NCBI GenBank assembly: GCA_009840005.1
Contig: VXOR01000047.1
Coordinates: 1-64,000, forward strand
Source: Gemmatimonadota bacterium
GTDB taxonomy: Bacteria > Latescibacterota > UBA2968 > UBA8231
DNA: 64,000 nucleotides
Direction of reading: 5' to 3'
The translations under genes were made by a program, and so were the position numbers. Below, piece after piece: positions 23,202 through 31,306 of this stretch (position 1 is its first letter; each line of letters begins with the position of its first letter). The notes under the pieces were generated by a model. The model saw only the letters and a list, made by a program, of their open reading frames with translations. It was not told the origin of the DNA and did no database searches.

Positions 23202-24314
23202 TCAGAATGACGCCTCCACGTTCTCAGCCGCTAGATCGACTTCGGCGACGAAGATGTCGGCAGGCCCGGTCTTGAAGTGCGACAGCTCGTAGCCGGGCGG
23301 GGGCGCGTCTCGCCGGAGAGCCCCCCACCGCTCCATGTGGGGGAGGCGCCTCTTCTCGCCCTGGACCACTCCGCTCAGGTAGGCGTGCTGCGAGTAGTAG
23401 CTGATGATTAGCTGGTCCGCCTCGAGCGAGAGAAGACCCGGATAGGCCGCGTCCCCGTCGCTCGGCAGCGCGAACACCGGCGTCACTCCATCCCGACCCA
23501 GCAGGAAGATCCCAGTGTTGCCCGCGGGCGAGTGCTGCGGAATCCAGGGTGCGGTGGGGTCGCGGCGCCCGGCCGCGTACACCTTCCCTCCCGATTCGCA
23601 CAGCGCCGGACAGTGGATCAGTGTCTCGAGGTCCACGCATGACCACTCCTTGTAGGGGGGGATGGAAGTGTAGAGGAGCGCATGCTGGTCGGGCTCCCTC
23701 GTCCGGGATACGCACCACAGCTCTCCGTCCGGTCGGAAGATGACGTCCGCTTCGTTGAATCGCGGCGTCGTGCGGTGGTCGAGCTTGCGGGCTTCCTGCA
23801 GCTCCTGCGGGGTTGCGCCCTCACCATCGGGAATCCTAGCAACGAACGTCCAGTTGCGGCCATCTTGGCTGGAAAGGAGCTCCCCCCCCTTTTCGGCACA
23901 GTAGAAGACCCCATCGTGTACCCTCACGCGCCACAGCCAGTAGTTTCTGTCGAGTATTCCCGTCGGTGCCGACCAACTGTAGCCGTCGTCCGAAACGAAG
24001 ACGTAAGAGTAGATTACCTGCCGCTTCCGTCCGGCGATCGGTTCATATCTGCTGTCGGCGCAGAACACGAAGAGCTCATCGTCGGTAGCCGCGAGCTTCG
24101 CGTCCCTCGCATCGTTGGGCGTCCTGAAGACGGCGACCTCGTCCCAGCGCCTCAAGTCCGCCGACCTCAGCAGAACGATGACGCCGTCAGGCGCTGTGTG
24201 TGCCGAAGTCCGGTCGTAGACCAGCCAAAAGGTGTCCCGCCAGAAGCAGAGGTCGGAACACATATTGTGCCAACCGTCCCGGACGACGGTGCGATTAGAT
24301 AGAACCTGAGCCAT
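23202..24314 (-). CDS. Sialidase/BNR-like beta-propeller protein, probable glycosidase
   Basis: A 370-residue protein without a signal peptide. It shows the repeated pattern of a sialidase or GH43-like propeller: DLCFWRDTFWLVYDRTSAH, VFVSDDGYSWSAPTG, LLSSQDGRNWTFVARI, VIFRPDGELWCVSRTRE and SYYSQHAYLSG. SxDGxxW Asp-box-like turns occur twice. Catalytic residues cannot be assigned. Its stop codon lies next to the left attachment-like repeat. It is divergent from the DUF6785 membrane protein and may act with it on carbohydrate uptake and cleavage. Confidence 0.7.
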   Translation of the reverse strand: MAQVLSNRTVVRDGWHNMCSDLCFWRDTFWLVYDRTSAHTAPDGVIVLLRSADLRRWDEVAVFRTPNDARDAKLAATDDELFVFCADSRYEPIAGRKRQVIYSYVFVSDDGYSWSAPTGILDRNYWLWRVRVHDGVFYCAEKGGELLSSQDGRNWTFVARIPDGEGATPQELQEARKLDHRTTPRFNEADVIFRPDGELWCVSRTREPDQHALLYTSIPPYKEWSCVDLETLIHCPALCESGGKVYAAGRRDPTAPWIPQHSPAGNTGIFLLGRDGVTPVFALPSDGDAAYPGLLSLEADQLIISYYSQHAYLSGVVQGEKRRLPHMERWGALRRDAPPPGYELSHFKTGPADIFVAEVDLAAENVEASF

Positions 24315-24547
24315 CAGAGCACGCCCTATTGGTTATGAGTGAAATATCAGAGGAGGATGCTTGCCAAGTTAGGCCTTTCGGGCCTAAATTTAGGACCAAA
24401 AATCAGATAAAGAAATCAAAGTAAAAAATTAAGCGCCTGATACGAGTTATGCCTATATACGGGCAAAACCATGAGAAAAACGGCGCACTTGGAGTACATT
24501 TTTATACCATTTTGGTCGGTCGCGACGAACCACCAGCCACGCCCCCG

Positions 24548-26509
24548 ATGACGGCACCTCCGCAGGGGGACCGACAGCAGGCGCGGGATCTGCTGGGGAT
24601 TCCTCTGCGAGGCATCCTTATCGGGGCAGTGCTGGCTCTGGTGCTCAACATTTGCGATACCTACGCGACCAATGCGATCCAAGGTTCCTACCTGACCCTC
24701 AACTTCAGCACCCCGGCCGCCCTCTTCTTATTTTTCTTCCTCGTCCTGGCCAGCGCCGCAGTCGGCCTCCTTCACCGATGGCTGGTGCTGACTCGGGCGG
24801 AACTGATCACCATCTACATCATGCTGGTGGTGGCTTGCTGTATCCCCGGCATGGGCTTCACCCAGTTCATGATCCCTTGCCTCCTTGGGTCGACCTACTA
24901 CGCCACGCCCGAGAACAACTGGGATTCCCTCTACAATCAATACATCCCCCAGTGGATGATCCCGCGCGGCGAGAACGTGGCCCGCTACTTCTTTGAGGGG
25001 CTGCCCGAAGGGGCCTCGATCCCCTGGGGTGCCTGGGTCGTGCCGCTGAGCCTGTGGTTCGGCTTCTTCCTCGCCCTCGCCTTCGCGATGATCTGCGCGA
25101 TGGTCATTCTGCGCAAGCAGTGGGTCGACAACGAGAAGCTCAGCTACGCGCTGGTGCAAGTGCCGATGGAGATGATGCGGCAGGAGGGCGGCGGCGCTGT
25201 GGGCCGCTCGTTCTTCACCAACAAGACCATGTGGCTGGGCTTCGCCGTCTCCTTCCTGTTGTTGAGTATCAACGGCATGCACTCCTACTTTCCGGAGTTT
25301 CCCCGCTTCGAGCGCACCGTGGGCGTGCCCCTGTTCGGCAACACCTGGCTCAGCTTCTGGTTCAGCCCGCCCTGGACCGGGTTCTTCTATTTCGTCAACC
25401 TCGACATCTCGGCCTCGATCTGGGTCTTCTACGTCCTCGTCAGGCTGCAGCGGGGCATCTTCAACACGATCGGCGTGCAGAGTACGCAGCGGATCGACTT
25501 CTACTCCGAAGATCCCTTCCTAGCCCACCAGGGTCTCGGGGCGATGATCGCCTTCGTCGTCGTCGGGCTGTGGGTGGCGCGCCGACACCTGCGCGATGTG
25601 GTGGCGAAGGCCGTGGTCGGGCTGCGGGAGGTCGATGACAGCGGCGAGATCCTCTCCTATCGGCAGGCGTTTTTCGGGCTGCTCGCCAGCCTGCTGACCG
25701 TCGCCGTCTGGCTGTCGGCGATCGGCCTGCCCTTCCCGGTGGCGCTGCTGTTCGTCTTCGGCGCCATGATCCTGTTCATGGCGCTGACGCGGGTGGTCGC
25801 CGAGGGCGGTATCCCGGCCATGCGTCCGCCCCTGATGACCTCGACCTTCGCGATCTCTGCGGTCGGCACCTCCTCCATCGGCACCCAAGGCCTAGTGGCG
25901 CTTGGCTTCTCCTACGGCTGGCACGCCGAGGTCCGCTCCTTCGTGATGGCCTCGGTCGCCAACGGGCTGAAGATGAGCGAAATGATCCGCGGCCAGAAGC
26001 GCAGGCTGTTCTGGGCCATTGTCCTGGCCATCCTAGTTAGCCTAGCGGGCTCCTCCTACGTCACCCTAGTCATGGCGTACGAGTACGGCGGCATCAACCT
26101 CAACCCCCTGTTCTTCTCCTGGCAATCTACCCACTTCGGCCCCATGGACATGGCCCCGCGCATCGCCGCCGAACCCGAAGGCCCGCGCTGGGACGCCTAT
26201 CAGTTCATGGGCATCGGGGCGGGCGTGATGGCGGCGCTCATGTGGGCGCGCCACCACTTCCTGTGGTGGCCCCTCAACCCGCTCGGGTTCACGATCGCCG
26301 CCAATTGGAAGACGGGCCACATCTTCTGCAGCGCCCTGCTGGCCTGGTTCCTGAAATTGGTGATCCTGCGCTACGGCGGCGTGCGCCTCTACCGCAACCT
26401 GCGGCCCTTCTTCTTGGGCCTGATCCTAGGCGAAATCGTCGGGGCTGGGGTATTCCTAGTGATCGACTACGCCACCGGCACCACGGGCAGCTTCCTGACC
26501 CAAGTCTGA
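24548..26509 (+). CDS. Polytopic membrane protein, DUF6785/DUF6784 (OPT-like) family
   Basis: A 653-residue protein with a dozen or more hydrophobic segments, for example LIGAVLALVLNICDTYATNA, PAALFLFFFLVLASAAVGLL and LLASLLTVAVWLSAIGLPFP. Signature stretches include VVACCIPGMGFTQFMIPCLL, RKQWVDNEKLSYALVQVP and ALTRVVAEGGIPAMRPPLMT. This matches DUF6785/DUF6784 proteins, related to oligopeptide transporters and abundant in Latescibacterota-like and planctomycete genomes. Substrate unknown. I took the ATG at 24548 since the frame further upstream (to 24449) is not hydrophobic and lies in the divergent promoter region; neither start has a clear ribosome site. Confidence 0.8.
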   Translation: MTAPPQGDRQQARDLLGIPLRGILIGAVLALVLNICDTYATNAIQGSYLTLNFSTPAALFLFFFLVLASAAVGLLHRWLVLTRAELITIYIMLVVACCIPGMGFTQFMIPCLLGSTYYATPENNWDSLYNQYIPQWMIPRGENVARYFFEGLPEGASIPWGAWVVPLSLWFGFFLALAFAMICAMVILRKQWVDNEKLSYALVQVPMEMMRQEGGGAVGRSFFTNKTMWLGFAVSFLLLSINGMHSYFPEFPRFERTVGVPLFGNTWLSFWFSPPWTGFFYFVNLDISASIWVFYVLVRLQRGIFNTIGVQSTQRIDFYSEDPFLAHQGLGAMIAFVVVGLWVARRHLRDVVAKAVVGLREVDDSGEILSYRQAFFGLLASLLTVAVWLSAIGLPFPVALLFVFGAMILFMALTRVVAEGGIPAMRPPLMTSTFAISAVGTSSIGTQGLVALGFSYGWHAEVRSFVMASVANGLKMSEMIRGQKRRLFWAIVLAILVSLAGSSYVTLVMAYEYGGINLNPLFFSWQSTHFGPMDMAPRIAAEPEGPRWDAYQFMGIGAGVMAALMWARHHFLWWPLNPLGFTIAANWKTGHIFCSALLAWFLKLVILRYGGVRLYRNLRPFFLGLILGEIVGAGVFLVIDYATGTTGSFLTQV

Positions 26510-26662
26510 AGGCGGTCGCGCCCGGCTAGGTAGCGCAGGGCGACCAAGAACAGGACGATGAGGGGCACCGCACGGCTCGTTGTCCAGAGAGACGTTTTGG
26601 CTATGGTTAACGCCGGCGCAGATGATCGGCAGGGTAGCCGCAATACAGAAAGGAAACCGAAG

Positions 26663-28117
26663 ATGGCCAAGAGGAAGAAAGCGAAACCGACAAAGAAGAA
26701 AAAGACCGCCGGCAGCGTCCCGGCGAGCGTCATCGAGCTGGGCGACAGGCGCGAGTTGTTCGTCGACGACTACCTGATTGAGCAGCTCTCCAACGTCGAG
26801 CTGCGCCTGCAGAAGCCGGTGCCGCGGAACGTGGCGCTCGACCACGATGTGCCGTGGGAGGGCAACACCAGCGGCTACCACACGGTCTTCCAAGACGGCA
26901 ACCTGTTCCGCGCCTACTACCGCGGCTCTCACTACGGCCCGTCCGGCATCTACACACCGGTCGTGTGCTACGCCGAAAGCCGCGACGGCATCGAGTGGTA
27001 CCGGCCGGAACTGGGCTTGGTGAACTTCAAGGGATCGACGCGCAACAACATCATCTGGGACGGCCCCGGCTCGCTCAACTTCACTCCGTTTCGCGACCGC
27101 AACCCAGACTGCCGGGAGGGCGAGGAGTACAAGGCCCTAGGCACCCCGAGCGCGCGCAACCATGAAGAGCAGGCCCTCTTCGCCTTCAAATCGCCGGACG
27201 GAGTACGCTGGAGCCTGCTGTCGGAAGAGCCGGTGATGGATCACACCGCGGGCACCAATGTCTTCGACTCGCAGAACCTGGCCTTCTACGAACCGCACCG
27301 CGGCTGCTACGTCGAGTACCACCGCGATTCCATCTACCCCGGCGGCGTACGCTATCGCCAGATCATGACCTGCACCTCGACGGACTTCCGCCACTGGACA
27401 AAGCCGCAGTTGCTCGACTTCGGAGACGCGCCCCTCGAGCACCTCTACACCAACGCCGTGACACCCTACTACCGGGCCCCACACATCTACATGGGCTTCC
27501 CCAAGCGCTTCGTGCCGGATCGCCGCATGCCCGGCAACATGGCCGCTGGCGTATCGGATGGCGTGTACATGACCAGCCGCGACGGCCTGCACTTCAAGCG
27601 CTGGGGAGAGGCCTTCGTGCGGCCCGGGCCGCAACGAAGGCGTTGGGAGAACCGCAACAACATGACGGCCTGGGGCATTCTGGAGACGGCCAGCGACCTT
27701 CCCACGGCACCAAAGGAGTTGTCGATCTTCAGCAGCGAGGGATTCTACGGCGGCGAGGCTTGCCGGTTGCGGCGCTTCACGCTGCGCCTAGACGGTTTCG
27801 TGTCCGCCAACGCGCCGCTGAAGGGGGGCGAGCTGATCACGCGGCCCTTCACCTTCGAGGGCGGGGCCCTGAGCCTGAACGCGGCCACATCCGCGGCCGG
27901 CTCGGTGCGCGTCGAGATCCAAGACGGCGACGGCAAGGCGATGAAGGGGTACACTCTGCGCGACTGCGACGAGATCTACGGAGACTACCTGGACCGCATC
28001 GTCACCTGGAAAGGTCTGGCCGATGTCCGCGGACTGGCCGGCAAGCCAGTGCGCCTGCGCTTCGCCCTCAGCGACGCCGACCTGTACAGCCTACAGTTCA
28101 CGCCGCTGCCTGTCTGA
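26663..28117 (+). CDS. Five-bladed-propeller glycoside hydrolase-like protein (GH32/43-like)
   Basis: A 484-residue protein with a Lys-rich start (MAKRKKAKPTKKKK) and no signal peptide. The body resembles GH32/43/68-like propellers: ELGDRRELFVDDYLIEQL, YHTVFQDGNLFRAYYRG, CYAESRDGIEWYRPELG, NFTPFRDRNPDCREGEEYKA, MTSRDGLHFKRWGEAF, and a C-terminal beta-sandwich from about residue 390 (TRPFTFEGGALSLNA). Such proteins are common in Latescibacterota-like and planctomycete genomes and usually annotated hypothetical or glycosyl hydrolase. ATG 26663 has AGGAAA upstream. It follows the membrane protein on the same strand and is likely functionally linked. Confidence 0.72.
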   Translation: MAKRKKAKPTKKKKTAGSVPASVIELGDRRELFVDDYLIEQLSNVELRLQKPVPRNVALDHDVPWEGNTSGYHTVFQDGNLFRAYYRGSHYGPSGIYTPVVCYAESRDGIEWYRPELGLVNFKGSTRNNIIWDGPGSLNFTPFRDRNPDCREGEEYKALGTPSARNHEEQALFAFKSPDGVRWSLLSEEPVMDHTAGTNVFDSQNLAFYEPHRGCYVEYHRDSIYPGGVRYRQIMTCTSTDFRHWTKPQLLDFGDAPLEHLYTNAVTPYYRAPHIYMGFPKRFVPDRRMPGNMAAGVSDGVYMTSRDGLHFKRWGEAFVRPGPQRRRWENRNNMTAWGILETASDLPTAPKELSIFSSEGFYGGEACRLRRFTLRLDGFVSANAPLKGGELITRPFTFEGGALSLNAATSAAGSVRVEIQDGDGKAMKGYTLRDCDEIYGDYLDRIVTWKGLADVRGLAGKPVRLRFALSDADLYSLQFTPLPV

Positions 28118-28160
28118 GAGCAGCCTCCGCCAGAACTCTCTAGCGGAAATTTTTTTAAGT

Positions 28161-29594
28161 TCAAGGATACTGATAACCTTCATTGTTGATATTAAACGGC
28201 CATATCTTCAACATAAGTCTGAGTCGAACAAGGTCCTCTTTATTCAATTCCCCTATATTCAGTTCCCTTTTTAATGAGGGATCTTCAAAATTCAATCTTT
28301 TACTCGCCGTCAAAAATCCTTCTTTAAAAATGACGTTGGCTAGGTGGCTTGCGATTAAATAATATCCTTCATTTGAAGGATGCAGGTGTTCAACAATCAT
28401 TGGTTTGCCAATCACGCTCTTGGGATCGCAATCTTGGAATACGGTTTCAAAGTCTGCTAATACGATGTCTGTTTCCTTAGCAACACTTTTTATGGTTTCG
28501 TTTACCTCTGATGGGGCTCTGATCGGTAGAATATCCAAGTCTCTTGCTCTTGTGAAGGATCGTTTAGCTCTATCTTGATATCCCTGGGCCAAGTAAACAT
28601 GCCCCAGATCAAAATGAGTTTGGGCGTGATCTGGGAAAAGTTCAATTGCGGTCTGGTAGATACGTTCCGCCTCTTCCAGATGATTTTGTGCAAATGCAGC
28701 CTTGCCATTCTCTAACAACTGTTGCCATTGGGTAACATCGAGGGAAGACGGCGGTGGCTCTGAATCAAATGGGCGCCAATCTCGAAGATTGGAAACGATT
28801 GTCCCCAAAATCACCGGGATTTGATGACGCTTTGCAATAGCGATAATCTCATGGAGATTTCCCCTGAAATTCTCAATGGTTTGCTCCCGTAAAGGATGAT
28901 GAGGGGCAAGAGAACTGTTTACCATCATTTTATATGGCGATCCTTCTTTTTCAAATCGATTAGAAGGTGCTCTTAATTTTGAGTAAAAGTTGTTTGCTAG
29001 CTGGAATACCTTGATTTCGCGTAATCGCAAAATCAGATTGATTACTTTGCGAGACGTGCCCAATGCCACATTCGATGCAACACCAAGAGGTCCATAAATT
29101 TCGTTATGTCCCATGTAAATGATCAAAAGGTCGGGATCACACTGAGGAAGTTCTTTCACGATGTCGAGAACCTGATAACTATTAAAGGTATCTATTCCCA
29201 AGTTAACCACTTCTACCGTTTTATCCGCGTTGGATCGTTTTAATAATTCGTGAAGTAGCGCGGGGAACGGCCCTCTTGTCGTTGAACCCCCAAGACAAAA
29301 GATGCGAAAATCCTTTGCGGATTTCTGCTGTTTCATGCTTATCTTGGGAATTAGCTGTTTAAGCATTGGATTGTTAATTGAATAATATTTTCGGTACAAC
29401 TCCTGATTAAGTTGGTAAGTAAGAGAAGAGCTTTGAGGGATAAATAGCCTGTCATCAAAGCCGTAACGAGTATGGCGCAAATAGAGCTCTAGTCCTATAA
29501 GCAGCAGAAAGGGGATAAGAGCCAAAAAGATTTCAATGAATATGGTGGTTTTTCTAGACCACTTAATGGTTCGCCCCGTTTGTGTCTGCATCAT
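28161..29594 (-). CDS. Membrane-anchored SGNH/GDSL hydrolase-like protein with TPR insertion
   Basis: A 477-residue protein with an N-terminal membrane anchor (IFIEIFLALIPFLLLIGLEL). SGNH blocks are visible: FCLGGSTTRG (nucleophile Ser in block I), NLGIDTFNSYQVL, IIYMGHNEIYGP (block III, GHNE instead of GxND) and EHLHPSNEGYYLI with the catalytic His. Between blocks III and V, about residues 290-350, sits a TPR pair (AERIYQTAIELFPDHAQTHF). The fold suggests an esterase or acyl transferase acting outside the inner membrane. The gene is clearly more A/T-rich than its neighbours, a sign of separate origin. Confidence 0.8.
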   Translation of the reverse strand: MMQTQTGRTIKWSRKTTIFIEIFLALIPFLLLIGLELYLRHTRYGFDDRLFIPQSSSLTYQLNQELYRKYYSINNPMLKQLIPKISMKQQKSAKDFRIFCLGGSTTRGPFPALLHELLKRSNADKTVEVVNLGIDTFNSYQVLDIVKELPQCDPDLLIIYMGHNEIYGPLGVASNVALGTSRKVINLILRLREIKVFQLANNFYSKLRAPSNRFEKEGSPYKMMVNSSLAPHHPLREQTIENFRGNLHEIIAIAKRHQIPVILGTIVSNLRDWRPFDSEPPPSSLDVTQWQQLLENGKAAFAQNHLEEAERIYQTAIELFPDHAQTHFDLGHVYLAQGYQDRAKRSFTRARDLDILPIRAPSEVNETIKSVAKETDIVLADFETVFQDCDPKSVIGKPMIVEHLHPSNEGYYLIASHLANVIFKEGFLTASKRLNFEDPSLKRELNIGELNKEDLVRLRLMLKIWPFNINNEGYQYP

Positions 29595-29611
29595 CTACGC
29601 CTTACGAAAAA

Positions 29612-29913
29612 CTACCCAAGTGAGGAGGCAGCAGCGACTGGGCTTCGTCCTCCACCCCGTGCCGACAGATAGGAGGAGAAGTACCCGGTCCCGGGTTCGT
29701 ATGCTCCGATGTAGGCGTACTCCGGCCCGGCGGTGGTGCGAGCCGTTCCCTTGCTGCTCAAGAAGGGATCGAAGGCGGTGACGGCCCCTGGTGTCACGGG
29801 ATTGCCGTGCGGGTCAATAATCTGCCCAGAGAGGACCGCCTCGTCCTGTGCGCTGGCAGTGGTCAAAGCAGAGCCCACGCCAGCAATGCCAGATGGAGCA
29901 TTCGCCGTCTCAT
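29612..29913 (-). pseudogene. Remnant of an exported protein with a carboxypeptidase-regulatory-like domain
   Basis: From an ATG at 29913 the frame reads MRRRMLHLALLAWALL then stops; shifting by one base continues as SALTTASAQDEAVLSGQIID, then PHGNPVTPGAVTAFDP, the start of a carboxypeptidase-regulatory-like/Big_1-type domain. A signal peptide in one frame followed by a mature N-terminus in another indicates a frameshift, and the product is cut off after about 90 residues by a stop at 29612. Alternatively a short GTG-started protein is made from 29878, but it would lack an export signal. Confidence 0.55.
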
Positions 29914-29977
29914 GTTCTACGCTTCTTCATAAGATACCCTAGGTCCGGTTAGATGGATACCCCGCTAGTACTTACTA

Positions 29978-30043
29978 ATGCCTCGTAGCAACGCGCTCTA
30001 CAGCAACGAGGGGCGGGAACGCTTCGAGGACATCACCCGTCAG
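29978..30043 (+). pseudogene. Fragment of an FG-GAP/CRTAC1-type protein
   Basis: The frame reads PRSNALYSNEGRERFEDITR followed by QVG. This matches the repeat unit of the CRTAC1-like protein encoded at 46424-48136 (PRNALYRNEG). The similarity ends after about 20 codons and no flanking repeat is preserved, so this is a relic of a larger gene. The rest of 29914-30267 shows no gene. Confidence 0.5.
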
Positions 30044-30267
30044 GTCGGTCCGAAGTTGGGCATCAACATGCTGGAAGTTTTTCTTGGATTTCCGGGCATA
30101 ATTCCCCATATTAACGCCACTTGCCTCACGCAAAATAACCGGTTCCCATTTGCTCTCGCTTGCTGAGCGACTGGTGCGCTGAAAGGAGGTGTTCAAAGGA
30201 AGCCCGCATTTCAGAAACCAACGCAGTAGCAGCAGTCATCATTTTACAGATGAAAGGAGAAGCAACA

Positions 30268-31185
30268 GTGAAGAAGATTATTATCATAGCTGCCGTTTTG
30301 GGCCTCGTTCTCGCTTCCTTCACTCCGAGTTCGGCCCACCAGCGGACAGACCGGAACTGGGCGGCGGTACAGGTGCCCATCGACGTCGATGGAATCAGGG
30401 ACGTCGTGGTAGACGGTGATCTCGGCGATTGGGACAACGTACCGTCTGTCTTCTGGGTAACCCAGGATGACCTAGTCGAGGTCGTCACGGGCACCCAAGG
30501 TGACCCGGATCCGGGCAATCTTGCCGAGCGCATCATCGTCGGCTGGAGCCCAGTGACCAACTTTGTGTACGTTATGGAGGAAAGGTTCGACGACCTCTGG
30601 TACGGCACCCTCGACGATACCAACGACAAACTCGAGCTCGTGCTCGATGCCGACCACAGCGGCGGGCAGTTCCAAGGAGACATTGAAGGCCTGGATCCGG
30701 AGAGATGGGCCGGAGCCACCGCGCAGGACTGGCAGCAGTCGCTCAATAACCCGGACAACAATCTGTGGCTATGGGGCGGCGGAGTATGGGCCTCTGTAGA
30801 GCCTTACGCCGGCATTAGATGGAACGTCGAGGGCGAGGCCGGTGGACCCGCCACTCTCTTTCAGGAGAGTTGGTTCACCACCTTCGACGACCTGCCCGCC
30901 AGTTCGACCGGTCCCGACGATCCCGACCTGATTACCCATAACTTGGAGGAAGGTCAGGTCATGGGCATCGGCATGGCCATTCAGGACGATGACAACGGCC
31001 CAGGCGATTCGTATAACGGCTACTGGGTCTCCACTGGCGACATCAACATGTACTTCCACGCCGACTCCTTGGTAGACTACGTGCTACTTGGTTTTGACGA
31101 GGAGATCTGGGTGGCCGGAGAAGACTCCCCAACATCGGTCGAGGACGACACCTGGGGCCGCATTAAGGCGGGCTTCTCCAAATAG
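30268..31185 (+). CDS. Secreted CBM9/DOMON-like carbohydrate-binding protein
   Basis: A 305-residue exported protein: signal peptide KKIIIIAAVLGLVLASFTPS with cleavage near SSA. Right after it comes VVVDGDLGDWDNVPSVFWV, the entry motif of family 9 carbohydrate-binding modules, then DKLELVLDADHSGG and NLWLWGGGVW. The product likely binds sugars or surface polymers outside the cell. I chose GTG 30268 because AAAGGAG precedes it by 8 bases; an ATG exists at 30250. A paralogue with an added PKD domain is at 51940-53010. A strong terminator follows at 31228. Confidence 0.75.
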   Translation: MKKIIIIAAVLGLVLASFTPSSAHQRTDRNWAAVQVPIDVDGIRDVVVDGDLGDWDNVPSVFWVTQDDLVEVVTGTQGDPDPGNLAERIIVGWSPVTNFVYVMEERFDDLWYGTLDDTNDKLELVLDADHSGGQFQGDIEGLDPERWAGATAQDWQQSLNNPDNNLWLWGGGVWASVEPYAGIRWNVEGEAGGPATLFQESWFTTFDDLPASSTGPDDPDLITHNLEEGQVMGIGMAIQDDDNGPGDSYNGYWVSTGDINMYFHADSLVDYVLLGFDEEIWVAGEDSPTSVEDDTWGRIKAGFSK

Positions 31186-31227
31186 GGGGAAGGTCGGCTG
31201 TAAGGACCTAGGACGGCTGTTGTTGAA

Positions 31228-31265
31228 GGGGGGCGAGATCATTGATCCTCGCCCCCCCTTTTTTC
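31228..31265 (+). terminator. Intrinsic terminator after the CBM9-like gene
   Basis: The stem GGGGGGCGAG / CTCGCCCCCC with an inner ATCATTGAT loop is followed by TTTTTT. It lies 43 bp after the stop codon and separates the CBM9-like gene from the FlgD-tailed genes downstream, which therefore need their own promoter. Confidence 0.85.
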
Positions 31266-31306
31266 GGCACTCAGCGGCGCTTCGGGAGCAAGATAAGGAG
31301 AAAGAA

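Noticed and set aside
23682..24302. 206-codon plus-strand frame opposite the sialidase-like gene
   Set aside because: It is a shadow; the minus-strand protein has Asp-box-like turns and sensible composition.
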